A stretch of DNA of 11,428 bases. Origin: Bacteroidia bacterium. GTDB lineage: Bacteria; Bacteroidota; Bacteroidia; B-17B0; Aurantibacillaceae. The notes under the pieces are model-generated. The model searched no databases. It was not told the DNA's origin and saw nothing but the letters and a program-made list of their open reading frames with translations. The stretch covers positions 1-11,428 of the forward strand of contig JAOABO010000054.1 of NCBI GenBank assembly GCA_026418315.1, written 5' to 3'. The first letter of the stretch is position 1; each line of letters starts with the position of its first letter. The translations under genes were made by a program, and so were the position numbers. This document shows positions 1 to 7,404 of the stretch, piece by piece.

Positions 1-363
1 TCCTGTCATTACACCAAAAGCAGAACGAAACAAGGCCTTAAAATCTACTCCTGTATGTTCATTAAATCGTATATCTTCGGTGGCTAACAATGCTTTTACC
101 AACCACGGATTCAACTCTTTATATTCTGCATTGATTCTGTTTTCAGTATAATACTTCCCTAAAATTTTTCCGTCTTCGCTCAACACTACAGTAGCAATAT
201 TGCTTTTAGGATTTTGTAATTCTTCAACGCTTGGCAACTTGCCAAATACATCTTTTGAAACTAAAAAAGCAATAAAAAACAAAGTAAGAAAGGGAAGCCA
301 AACGATTATCCATATCCATATTGGAGAAAAGGGCAATTCTTTTATTTTTCTTTTTTCTGTCAT
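1..363 (-). CDS. mrcA: Penicillin-binding protein 1A, N-terminal part (runs off left edge)
   Basis: This is the first 121 residues of a class A penicillin-binding protein, a bifunctional peptidoglycan glycosyltransferase/transpeptidase anchored in the inner membrane. A short basic cytoplasmic N-terminus (MTEKRKIKEL) is followed by one hydrophobic segment at about residues 15-35. The beginning of a GT51 glycosyltransferase domain follows: the family signature around ALLATEDIRF-NEH-TG places the likely catalytic Glu at residue 96, with His103 and Gly105 in the conserved spacing. The rest of the glycosyltransferase domain and the whole transpeptidase domain lie beyond position 1. The start is the ATG at 361-363. 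It lies 18 nt after a TAnnTTTG octamer and leaves a normal-length cytoplasmic tail. The gene diverges from the M23 peptidase gene at 759. Family assignment is secure from motif and topology. The choice of PBP1A over another class A paralogue is inference. Confidence 0.9.
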   Translation of the reverse strand, partial: MTEKRKIKELPFSPIWIWIIVWLPFLTLFFIAFLVSKDVFGKLPSVEELQNPKSNIATVVLSEDGKILGKYYTENRINAEYKELNPWLVKALLATEDIRFNEHTGVDFKALFRSAFGVMTG

Positions 364-758
364 AATTATCTGTCAGCAGTGCAAATGTAGTATTTTATTT
401 ACAATACCTTGAAAAGATACTTGTGGTTTTTGAAATATGATGTTGTGTATTTATCCATGTACCATCAAAATAAATTTGATAAATGAATTCAGAAAAGCGG
501 ATTCTTCAAACATTAAAAAACGGTCATTTAATTTTCATATAGTTTTTTGAAAGTAAATAACAATTGCTTTCAGATTATTTTGAAGATAGCGAGTTGCAGT
601 TTTTAATACCTTTCCAATAAATAATGGCTAAACATATTCTGTTTTTGCACAAATATTTTTCAGGCGGTTAAATAATTATATGAGCCGTCATAAAAACAAG
701 CAATTTCATCGTAAAAAATTTGGATTTAGAATAAATAAACTTTTATATTGCCGCCCCA
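364..758. other. AT-rich intergenic region between divergent genes, no gene seen
   Basis: About 395 bp separate the PBP1A gene from the M23 peptidase gene. No convincing coding frame, tRNA or known RNA is recognisable. The stretch contains the PBP1A -7 candidate (382-389), an isolated forward TAAATTTG at 471-478 with no gene close behind it, and an AT-rich dyad (GAAAGTAA at 549-556 pairing with TTGCTTTC at 564-571, one G-U, 7-nt loop). A weak GC-containing dyad pairs 663-669 with 683-689 (two G-U pairs). No perfect TAnnTTTG lies close to the M23 start; the nearest resemblance is TTATATTG at 743-750, which has two mismatches. Confidence 0.5.
382..389 (-). promoter_or_regulatory. Candidate -7 promoter element of the PBP1A gene
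   Basis: On the minus strand this octamer reads TACATTTG, a perfect match to the Bacteroidota -7 consensus TAnnTTTG, 18 nt upstream of the PBP1A start codon. No clear -33 TTG box is seen at the usual distance, so the call rests on the octamer and its position. Confidence 0.4.
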
Positions 759-1655
759 ATGAAAAATCTGATATACATATTTTTGTTTTTATTTATCACA
801 AATACTGCTTTTTCTCAAAGCGCCGATGAAGAAGTTTTTTTGCCTGTTGATACAACAAAAAAATCCATTCTAAAAGATAATGTTCAAAATCTTTCTTCTT
901 CAAGTTATTTAGAAGAAGAAACTGAAGAAGACAACAATGTTATTTCAGAGTTATACGGAGATTTTGACAACCATGTAGTGCATCAATACAAATACAAAGA
1001 TGTATTTCAAACACACGATTCTCTTGTTATTAATTTAGATAAACAAAACTTTTCTATTCCTTTTGAAGGAAAAATTAACAGTCATTATGGATGGAGAAGA
1101 TACCGCCCGCATTATGGAACAGATATAGATTTAAATAAGGGCGATAGTGTAAAATGTGTGTTTGACGGAGTAGTCAGATATGCCAACAAAAGAGTAAAGG
1201 GTTATGGACAAGTCATTATTGTCAGACATTTTAATGGATTAGAAACTGTTTATGGTCACTTATCCAAAATATTAGTTAATCCTAATGATACCGTAAAAGC
1301 AGGTAGTTGTATTGGATTAGGCGGAAGCAGTGGCCGCTCTACAGGCCCTCATTTACATTTTGAAATCAGATGCCTCGGCTTGCCAATCAATTCAGAAGAC
1401 ATCATTAATTATGAAAATAAATGTTTAAAAAGCACTCAGTTCGTTCTTACCAAAAAAGATGCCGAAGAAACCTATAATTTACGTTCCAAGAAATATCATC
1501 ATATTGCTCATTACAAAAGCATTTATGTAGTAAAAAAAGGTGATACACTTTCTAAAATATCAAGAAAAACAGGTGTGCCCTTGTCGGTTCTTATGAAAAA
1601 AAATAAACTCAAAAAAAGTTCAGTACTGAAGCCCGGCAAAAAATTATTTTTATGA
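759..1655 (+). CDS. Secreted M23 (LytM) peptidase with C-terminal LysM domain
   Basis: This predicted periplasmic or envelope peptidoglycan endopeptidase has 298 residues. Residues 1-20 form a signal peptide (basic start, hydrophobic core, end at AFSQ). A low-complexity acidic linker covers about residues 21-90. The M23 domain spans about 95-215, with the full set of expected zinc and catalytic residues: His118 and Asp122 in HYGTD, His167 in YGH, and His198/His200 in HLHFE. It is therefore probably an active enzyme rather than a degenerate LytM activator. Residues about 256-298 form one LysM domain (YVVKKGDTLSKIS start), which in this family binds glycan strands. The LysM sits after the catalytic domain and ends at the C-terminus. 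The stop codon overlaps the start of the aminotransferase (ATGA), so the two are probably co-transcribed and translationally coupled. The cleaved bond is not predictable from sequence, though M23 members usually act on stem peptides or cross-links. Confidence 0.93.
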   Translation: MKNLIYIFLFLFITNTAFSQSADEEVFLPVDTTKKSILKDNVQNLSSSSYLEEETEEDNNVISELYGDFDNHVVHQYKYKDVFQTHDSLVINLDKQNFSIPFEGKINSHYGWRRYRPHYGTDIDLNKGDSVKCVFDGVVRYANKRVKGYGQVIIVRHFNGLETVYGHLSKILVNPNDTVKAGSCIGLGGSSGRSTGPHLHFEIRCLGLPINSEDIINYENKCLKSTQFVLTKKDAEETYNLRSKKYHHIAHYKSIYVVKKGDTLSKISRKTGVPLSVLMKKNKLKKSSVLKPGKKLFL

Positions 1656-2938
1656 ATACTTTACAGCAAAACATTCCATTGGTTTCTGACTTAGCCCAAA
1701 ATATTATAGGTTCTGAAATTATAAAACTCAATGGAGATATTAACCAGCTTATATCCAAAGGCATACACATATACAACCTTACTATTGGCGATTTTGATAG
1801 CAACATTTTTCCTATTCCTGATTTATTAAAAGAAGAGATAATCAAGGCCTATCAAAATAACGATACCAACTACCCTCCTGCCGATGGAATTTTACCACTC
1901 AGACAACAGGTAAGTGCCTTATTAAAAAGGAAATTACAATTAGATTATAATGAAAACGAAATACTTATAGCGGGTGGAGCAAGACCCGTTATATATGCTA
2001 TTTATCAAACGATTGTAAACCCCGGAGAAAAAGTGATTTACTCAGTACCTTCATGGAATAATAATCATTATACTTATCTTTCCAGAGCAGGGAGTATTCA
2101 AATAGAAACCACTCCTGAAAACAACTTTATGCCTCTTGCCAAAGATATAGAACCCTATATACAGGAAGTGGCTCTCATTGCATTATGTTCTCCACAAAAT
2201 CCAACAGGTACAGTATTTAAAGAAGAACAATTAAGAGAAATTGTTGATTTGGTATTAAACGAAAACGAAAGAAGAAAAAGTTTAGGCATTAAGCCACTGT
2301 ATATTATGTACGACCAAGTGTATTGGGAATTAGTTTACACGCCCTATCAGCATTTTAATCCGGTTACTATTAATCCTAAAATGAAAGCATATACCGTGTT
2401 TGTAGACGGAATATCCAAATCACTGAGTGCCACTGGTATAAGAGTGGGATGGGCTTTTGGACCCAAAGAAGTGATTACCAAAATGAAAGCCATATTAACC
2501 CACATTGGAGCGTGGGCACCCAAACCAGAGCAAGTAGCCGTTGCCAAATTTATGGCGAATACTGCTGCTTATGATAGTTTTGTTGAAAATCAAAAGTCAG
2601 AATTATTCACAAGATTAAAATTATTCTATACAGGCATCAAGCATCTTCATCAAATGAATCTACCAATTGATGTCATTGAGCCCCAGGCAGCATTGTATTT
2701 AACTGTCAAACTCAATTTAAATCATAGAAAAACTCAAGATAATCAGCATTTTGCCGATGCAGATGATATTTTAAAGTACTTATTAGAAAAAGCCAATGTA
2801 GCATTAGTCCCCTTTTATGCTTTTGGTACAGGCAAGAACTCTGAATGGTTTAGGTTATCTGTAGGTACTTGTAAAAAAGAAGATATTCCGGAAATACTCA
2901 GCCGCTTTCATGTAATTTTAGAGAATGTAAAGAAGTAG
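1652..2938 (+). CDS. PLP-dependent class I/II aminotransferase
   Basis: This 428-residue fold-type I aminotransferase (aspartate aminotransferase superfamily) has no signal peptide and is presumably cytosolic. Visible cofactor-site residues are Asn183 in SPQNPTGT, Asp221 and Tyr224 in YDQVYW, the Schiff-base Lys256 in the SK-S-L-x-A-x-G-x-R-x-G motif, and the C-terminal substrate-carboxylate Arg401 in WFRLSVG. The N-terminal region includes the pyridoxal-family start-of-domain pattern NLTIGDFD and the NYPPADGILPLR segment. Length matches the family. The amino donor and acceptor cannot be told from sequence. The ATG overlaps the stop of the upstream M23 peptidase gene, which suggests coupled expression but does not by itself place the enzyme in cell-wall metabolism. 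The 3' end of the gene forms part of a terminator-like hairpin at 2921-2945. An annotation as aspartate aminotransferase would be a guess. Confidence 0.9.
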   Translation: MNTLQQNIPLVSDLAQNIIGSEIIKLNGDINQLISKGIHIYNLTIGDFDSNIFPIPDLLKEEIIKAYQNNDTNYPPADGILPLRQQVSALLKRKLQLDYNENEILIAGGARPVIYAIYQTIVNPGEKVIYSVPSWNNNHYTYLSRAGSIQIETTPENNFMPLAKDIEPYIQEVALIALCSPQNPTGTVFKEEQLREIVDLVLNENERRKSLGIKPLYIMYDQVYWELVYTPYQHFNPVTINPKMKAYTVFVDGISKSLSATGIRVGWAFGPKEVITKMKAILTHIGAWAPKPEQVAVAKFMANTAAYDSFVENQKSELFTRLKLFYTGIKHLHQMNLPIDVIEPQAALYLTVKLNLNHRKTQDNQHFADADDILKYLLEKANVALVPFYAFGTGKNSEWFRLSVGTCKKEDIPEILSRFHVILENVKK

Positions 2939-2945
2939 CATTCTC
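2921..2945 (+). terminator. Terminator-like hairpin enclosing the aminotransferase stop codon
   Basis: GAGAATG (2921-2927) pairs perfectly with CATTCTC (2939-2945) around an 11-nt loop. The loop's last three bases are the TAG stop codon (2936-2938). A U-rich run, CUUAUUAUUUCAUUCUU, follows on the plus strand. The site lies between convergent genes, so it would end the M23-aminotransferase transcript. The stem is only 7 bp with modest GC, so strength is uncertain. Confidence 0.55.
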
Positions 2946-2970
2946 CTTATTATTTCATTCTTACAATTTA

Positions 2971-5469
2971 TTAAAGATTATCAAACCATTGTCTTTGTCT
3001 GGGTATTTTAAATTCGCTCAACATAGGGTGTTTTAGATTGATAGAAAACATATAACTTCTGAGTTGTCCAAAAGGCACCCAACGAATACTGGCTTCCCAG
3101 CACTTCAAATCTCTTTTGATATCTATACTTGAATATGCAAATTTTTTATTTTTTATATCGTAATTAGCCGAAGTACCCACTTTCCAAAACTTGGTAATAT
3201 TCCAATCTATTCCCGTAAAGATGGATTGAGTAATGGATTTTTGGTTAGGATTATTCATATTAATGCTTAAGTTATAATTAACTGATATGCGCCATGGCAA
3301 ATCCGGAACATTTACTCCTCTTTCTGCAGAATTGGAATATTGTGGCACTTGCGGCTTTAGCTGACTTAAATCACCCGAACCAATAGCACCATTAATGGCT
3401 AAATTAAAATTGGTCCATCTCCATAACTGTCCTGTTTGTTCGGCCAAATATTTATTATATCTTCGGTTGGTGGTTTTGTCGTAATAATAAGGGTCAGCTA
3501 CTGCATTAATCAGAAAATCAAAAAATTTCCATAATTTATTTCTTGCACTAAAATTGATAGCCGATAATTGAAAACTATCCGCAGCAAAATTGTAAGTACC
3601 CGATATTCCAAGATTCTGAAGCAATGTGTTTTTTTTGAATACAACACCTGTATCTGTTTTCATTTTCATTTTTGCTTCAATGTTATTATTGAAATTAAAA
3701 CTCAACAAATTTTGCTTGCCTATTGCGGGTCCGCCATACAATGAATTTTCAAAAATTGAATATTGATATTCTTTGCCCGTATTATCATCATAGGTTTTTT
3801 GATAACCCCATGATTTTGCAATATCTGGCCGATACACATAACTAAAAGTCGGAATAAGCATATATCTTAATTGTTTTACTTTGCCTTTATTGAAAAATAC
3901 ATCTGTAAAAACTTTGAATGTAGCAGAAACATTTGCATTAAAATCAAAGCCATGCACCCATTGGTTCAAGGTGTCTGTTTTTAAACTATTATTGTAAAAT
4001 TCCTTTCTGATACTGGATGGATAACTCACTAAAGATAAATTTGCACCAGGGGTAATGGTGATATTTTTAAATACATTGAATGTAGTGTTAATAGGCATGG
4101 TTTGCCGGATACCGGCCCTCATTCTGTTAGAAAGTGTTCGGGTATCAAAAAAAGTAGTGTCTGTTCCTTTAATATTTATCTTAGATTCCAAAACATAAGA
4201 AATTCCCATTCGTGTAAACACATTGGCCGGTTGAGTACCCTTTAAATTAAAGGGAAAAAATCTATTGATGTTCACTGTCAATTGAGGAAGGTTCATTTCT
4301 GCAAAATGTGTTTGGCTATTTTGAGAATGCATGGCATTTAAACTAATAACACCTGCCTTCACTGTTTTGGAAAAGGCGATATTAGACATAAACACATTAT
4401 TCAAATATTGATTGGTATTAATGGCGTTATATTGATTGAAGCGATTGGCATTAAAATTGACATCTGCAGAAAAACGAACAGATGGATTTAATTTAGCATC
4501 CTGAAAATGTTTCCACTGAAACTGATACGACTTTGTCTTTTTAGCTTGTTGAGGAATATCCTTGTCGCCAAGGTAGTACTCTGAGTAGCCAAAAGAAACC
4601 GCTCCTTGTGCTTTATAAATAAAATAATAATTACTTAATGCTCTTACGCCCCAACTTCCATTAGTATAAATATCTCCGCGAATAAACAAATCAGTTTTTT
4701 CGCTGATAGCCCAATAAAATCCTCCATCTCTCAAAAAATATCCCTGAGTTGGAGAATTTCCAATAAATGGCATCAAAAAACCACTTGTACTGCTTTTAGT
4801 ATTAGGAAAATAGCCAAAAGGCAAGAACAATGGAGTTGGAATACCTGCTATTTGTAAATACAAAGGACCTGTTACTATTTTATCATTAGGAATCATCTTC
4901 GCTTTAGTGGCTACAAAAAATGTTTGTGCATCTTTAAACTCACAAGGAATACATTTCATGTTTTTCATGTATAAAATGTCATGATCGCTTTTTTTGATTT
5001 CATTTCCATAAACAATCATATTACTCTCCGATGTATATGCATTCCATATTTTTCCTTTATTGGTTTGAATGTTATATGCTATTTTTTCTGCTTCCATTTT
5101 ATCATTACCTTCGGTAAATACCACTGGTACTGATAATTTTCCGGTAGTATCCTTCCGTCCGTTTGCAGTAATTACTTTAGTAGTTTCATTTATTTCAATA
5201 TAATCTGCTGCCAGCTTTATCGTTTCACCCGTTTCCTGTTTAGTTTCTACTTCTGCACCATTGTACAATTGAGTTGTTTTTTGACCGGGATAAAAAACAA
5301 TAGAATCTTTGGCATGAGTTTTCATATCTTCATTAATTTCATCAGAAAATAAAGAATCCGGTTCTGTAACATGAGTGCTATCTTTTTGCACTTCTTGTGA
5401 AAAAAAGTCAAAACGAAAAACAATTATCAACAATGTTATGATGATATTTCTTATACTTAAAACCAACAT
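2971..5469 (-). CDS. lptD: LptD-type outer-membrane LPS assembly protein
   Basis: This is an 832-residue outer-membrane protein of the LptD/OstA family, which receives lipopolysaccharide from the periplasmic Lpt bridge and inserts it into the outer leaflet. A signal peptide covers about residues 1-25 (hydrophobic run ending near FFSQ). An OstA/LptA-like beta-jellyroll follows at about 50-195, with repeated short strands (adYIEINETTKVITANG, DKMEAEKIAYN). A CxxC pair sits at Cys173/Cys176, just before the passage into the barrel. The segment IAGIPTPLFLPFGYFPN and the glycine-rich FLRDGGFYWAISEKTDLFIRG resemble the conserved entry to the LptD barrel. The remainder (about 210-832) is rich in alternating amphipathic strands with aromatic residues. 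The length fits Bacteroidota LptD. It is transcribed away from the amidase gene, a cell-wall neighbour. Confidence is high for family and moderate for being the sole LptD of the cell. Confidence 0.87.
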   Translation of the reverse strand: MLVLSIRNIIITLLIIVFRFDFFSQEVQKDSTHVTEPDSLFSDEINEDMKTHAKDSIVFYPGQKTTQLYNGAEVETKQETGETIKLAADYIEINETTKVITANGRKDTTGKLSVPVVFTEGNDKMEAEKIAYNIQTNKGKIWNAYTSESNMIVYGNEIKKSDHDILYMKNMKCIPCEFKDAQTFFVATKAKMIPNDKIVTGPLYLQIAGIPTPLFLPFGYFPNTKSSTSGFLMPFIGNSPTQGYFLRDGGFYWAISEKTDLFIRGDIYTNGSWGVRALSNYYFIYKAQGAVSFGYSEYYLGDKDIPQQAKKTKSYQFQWKHFQDAKLNPSVRFSADVNFNANRFNQYNAINTNQYLNNVFMSNIAFSKTVKAGVISLNAMHSQNSQTHFAEMNLPQLTVNINRFFPFNLKGTQPANVFTRMGISYVLESKINIKGTDTTFFDTRTLSNRMRAGIRQTMPINTTFNVFKNITITPGANLSLVSYPSSIRKEFYNNSLKTDTLNQWVHGFDFNANVSATFKVFTDVFFNKGKVKQLRYMLIPTFSYVYRPDIAKSWGYQKTYDDNTGKEYQYSIFENSLYGGPAIGKQNLLSFNFNNNIEAKMKMKTDTGVVFKKNTLLQNLGISGTYNFAADSFQLSAINFSARNKLWKFFDFLINAVADPYYYDKTTNRRYNKYLAEQTGQLWRWTNFNLAINGAIGSGDLSQLKPQVPQYSNSAERGVNVPDLPWRISVNYNLSINMNNPNQKSITQSIFTGIDWNITKFWKVGTSANYDIKNKKFAYSSIDIKRDLKCWEASIRWVPFGQLRSYMFSINLKHPMLSEFKIPRQRQWFDNL

Positions 5470-5486
5470 TTATATCTTGCTTGATT

Positions 5487-5494
5487 TAAATTTG
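5487..5494 (+). promoter_or_regulatory. Candidate -7 promoter element of the amidase gene
   Basis: TAAATTTG matches TAnnTTTG on the plus strand, 73 nt before the amidase ATG. No convincing -33 box is visible, and AT-rich sequence gives such octamers by chance. The distance implies a 5' leader of roughly 65 nt. Confidence 0.27.
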
Positions 5495-5510
5495 TGCCGA
5501 TTATTCCGCA

Positions 5511-5518
5511 CAAAACTA
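5511..5518 (-). promoter_or_regulatory. Candidate -7 promoter element of lptD
   Basis: On the minus strand this reads TAGTTTTG, a full match to TAnnTTTG, 41 nt upstream of the lptD ATG. No -33 TTG is apparent. It lies only 16 nt from an opposing candidate at 5487-5494. Confidence 0.35.
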
Positions 5519-5567
5519 ATTAAAAAAATATCCCTCATACACTCATTTACTATAATTAAAAAAATTT

Positions 5568-6908
5568 ATGTTTTATTTCACACTAATAAGATATGTTTTT
5601 TTTGTACTTGCGTTGCTACCTATTACCAACATATTTTCACAAGAAAATAATACCAGAAGCATAAAAACCATTGTTATAGACGCAGGGCACGGCGGTAAAG
5701 ACCCCGGCACAAACGGAACATTTTTAAAAGAAAAAGAAGTTACACTGGCAGTCGCTCTTAAATTAGAAGAATTGTTCAGAAAGTACTACCCAGAAATAAG
5801 AGTTTTAATGACCAGAAGAACAGACGAGTTTGTAGAATTAGAAGAAAGAGCACAAATAGCTAACAGAAATAAAGCAGATTTATTTATTTCCATTCACTGT
5901 AATGCAGCCGGAAAACCTGTCATGATTAAAGACCCTAAAACCGGTAAAATGAAACCTAAAGTTTACAAGAACTCAAAAGGAAAATACGTAGTAGTAGAAG
6001 TACCCAATCCAGAACCTTTTGGCTCTGAAACTTATGTGATGGGATTAAAAAATGAAAAAGGCAAAATGAATGTGGCCATGCGAGAAAATGCTCCTATTTT
6101 ACTGGAAGATAATTACAAACAAAAATATCAGGGCTTTGACCCCGAAAGCGAAGAAACCTATATCATTATGAGTAATTACACCACGGCCTATGTGATTCAA
6201 AGTGCCAAACTAGCTCTAAAAATTCAAAATGAATATAAAACAAAAGCTGGAAGAATTGATAAAGGTGTTCACCGACAAAGCATCTGGGTACTTTGGAGAA
6301 CTTCCATGCCCAGCGTCCTTACAGAAATTGGGTATCTTACCAACCCTAATGAAGAAAAGTTTTTAGGTTCAGAAATAGGTCAAAAATACATTGCGGCCTG
6401 TATATTTAATGCAGTAAGAAAATATAAGTCAGAGATTGAGGGCAGTAAGGCCAATTTTGATGATGAAATAGAAAATTTACCTCCATTGAAAAATGAAAAT
6501 ATTGAAGCAGGCATTTTTCCTAACTCCAACAACGATACACCCGACAGCTTGAGTACAGTAAATAATTCAAATGGTACAGATAGTACTAAAAATAACCCCA
6601 AACAAAATGAACCCAACAAAATATACAGTGATGAAATAATATTCAGAGTACAAATCAAAGTAAGTGATAAACCACTCAATATAAAAGAGGAAAAACCAAT
6701 TGAAAATTTGTGGTACTATATGTCCGGCAATTTAATCAAATATACATCCGGTAAATTCAACGATTTTGATACTGCAGCCAAGCATCTTAATGAATTGAAA
6801 AATAGTGGATACAAAGACGCTTTTATTGTGGCTTTCAAAGGAGTAGATAGAATTACCATTGAAGAAGCAAAGAAATTAATATCGGAGCAAAAAAAATTAC
6901 AAGATTAG
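5568..6908 (+). CDS. N-acetylmuramoyl-L-alanine amidase (Amidase_3) with SPOR-like C-terminus
   Basis: This 446-residue secreted zinc amidase cleaves the bond between N-acetylmuramic acid and the L-Ala of the stem peptide, typically for daughter-cell separation. A signal peptide spans about residues 1-24, ending near IFSQ. The Amidase_3 domain spans about 32-280 and shows all the expected active-site residues: His41 in DAGHGGKDPG, Glu55 in KEKEVTL, His110 in SIHCNA, and the catalytic Glu253 in TEIGY. Between His110 and Glu253 are an extra basic, probably beta-hairpin insert (about 115-140) and the helix-forming segment LLEDNYKQKYQGFDPESEE, which in AmiC-type enzymes can shield the active site. 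A Ser/Asn/Pro-rich linker (about 300-355) leads to a SPOR-like domain (about 358-446; FRVQIKVS start, GYKDAFIVAF, final EAKKLI), which may bind denuded glycan. It diverges from lptD. Confidence 0.93.
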   Translation: MFYFTLIRYVFFVLALLPITNIFSQENNTRSIKTIVIDAGHGGKDPGTNGTFLKEKEVTLAVALKLEELFRKYYPEIRVLMTRRTDEFVELEERAQIANRNKADLFISIHCNAAGKPVMIKDPKTGKMKPKVYKNSKGKYVVVEVPNPEPFGSETYVMGLKNEKGKMNVAMRENAPILLEDNYKQKYQGFDPESEETYIIMSNYTTAYVIQSAKLALKIQNEYKTKAGRIDKGVHRQSIWVLWRTSMPSVLTEIGYLTNPNEEKFLGSEIGQKYIAACIFNAVRKYKSEIEGSKANFDDEIENLPPLKNENIEAGIFPNSNNDTPDSLSTVNNSNGTDSTKNNPKQNEPNKIYSDEIIFRVQIKVSDKPLNIKEEKPIENLWYYMSGNLIKYTSGKFNDFDTAAKHLNELKNSGYKDAFIVAFKGVDRITIEEAKKLISEQKKLQD

Positions 6909-6957
6909 TTATACAAAAAACGATTGTTTCTTAAATATCAATCTTAAAATAAATGTA

Positions 6958-6984
6958 AGATGCTTTGATTATAACAAAGCATCT
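6958..6984 (-). terminator. Terminator-like hairpin enclosing the trxA stop codon
   Basis: AGATGCTTTG (6958-6967) and CAAAGCATCT (6975-6984) form a perfect 10-bp stem with a 7-nt loop. On the minus strand the first arm is made of the last trxA codons, the UAA stop (6969-6971) lies in the loop, and the second arm is followed by UACAUUUAUUUUAAG, a U-rich though interrupted tail. It therefore fits a trxA terminator. The amidase gene converges on it from the other side, so it may also limit that transcript. Confidence 0.65.
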
Positions 6985-7286
6985 AATTTGGCTTTGATGT
7001 TTCCTTTAGGAACAGCACCTATCAGTTTATCTACTACTTTTCCGTTTTTAAAGAAAAGCAAGGTAGGAATGCTTCTTATTCCATAATTAGTAGGCGTTAC
7101 AGGATTTTCATCTGTGTTTAATTTTACTACCACGGCTTTACCTTCATATTCTTTTGAAAGTTCTTCAATTATAGGTCCAATTGCTCTACAAGGTCCGCAC
7201 CACTCTGCCCAAAAATCTACCAAAACTGGCTTATCACTTTTCAATACTGTTTGTTCAAAATTATTGTCATTAACTTGTTGTGCCAT
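6969..7286 (-). CDS. trxA: Thioredoxin
   Basis: This 105-residue cytosolic thioredoxin is a general dithiol-disulfide oxidoreductase reduced by thioredoxin reductase. The active site WCGPC gives Cys30 and Cys33. The buried acid Asp24 and the cis-proline Pro74 in SIPTLLFF are in their standard places, and the closing KLIGAVPKGNIKAKLDALL helix is typical. There is no signal peptide, and the length equals the usual single-domain thioredoxin. The start codon at 7284-7286 gives the conventional short N-terminus and lies 13 nt after a near-consensus -7 element. The gene diverges from lpd and converges with the amidase gene. Its last codons form half of a terminator-like stem. Confidence 0.97.
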   Translation of the reverse strand: MAQQVNDNNFEQTVLKSDKPVLVDFWAEWCGPCRAIGPIIEELSKEYEGKAVVVKLNTDENPVTPTNYGIRSIPTLLFFKNGKVVDKLIGAVPKGNIKAKLDALL

Positions 7287-7299
7287 AATTTTTTTGCTG

Positions 7300-7307
7300 C
7301 AATATTA
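7300..7307 (-). promoter_or_regulatory. Candidate -7 promoter element of trxA
   Basis: On the minus strand this reads TAATATTG, one mismatch (position 5) from TAnnTTTG, 13 nt before the trxA ATG. The position agrees with the short leaders seen for other genes in the window. No -33 box was found. Confidence 0.3.
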
Positions 7308-7382
7308 CGCATTTATTTTCAGCTTTTTATACTTGTTTCAAAATATGTTTTAAATGCACTATTTTTCTAAAAAAATTTAATG

Positions 7383-7390
7383 TACATTTG
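7383..7390 (+). promoter_or_regulatory. Candidate -7 promoter element of lpd
   Basis: TACATTTG matches TAnnTTTG exactly and is the same octamer found before the PBP1A gene. It ends 14 nt before the lpd ATG, implying a leader under 10 nt. The upstream sequence is too AT-rich to identify a -33 element. Confidence 0.45.
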
Positions 7391-7404
7391 CCTGCAAAAA
7401 CATT

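Noticed and set aside
200..412. Plus-strand 70-residue frame opposite the PBP1A gene
   Set aside because: It is antisense to a clearly coding GT51 domain and resembles no family.
680..829. A 49-codon plus-strand frame starting MSRHKNKQFHRKKFG upstream of and overlapping the M23 peptidase gene
   Set aside because: Half of it lies inside the signal-peptide coding region in another frame, composition follows the AT-rich background, and there is no recognisable family or promoter.
6921..6943. GATTG/CAATC dyad after the amidase gene
   Set aside because: A 5-bp stem with a 12-nt loop and no U-rich tail is too weak to call a terminator.
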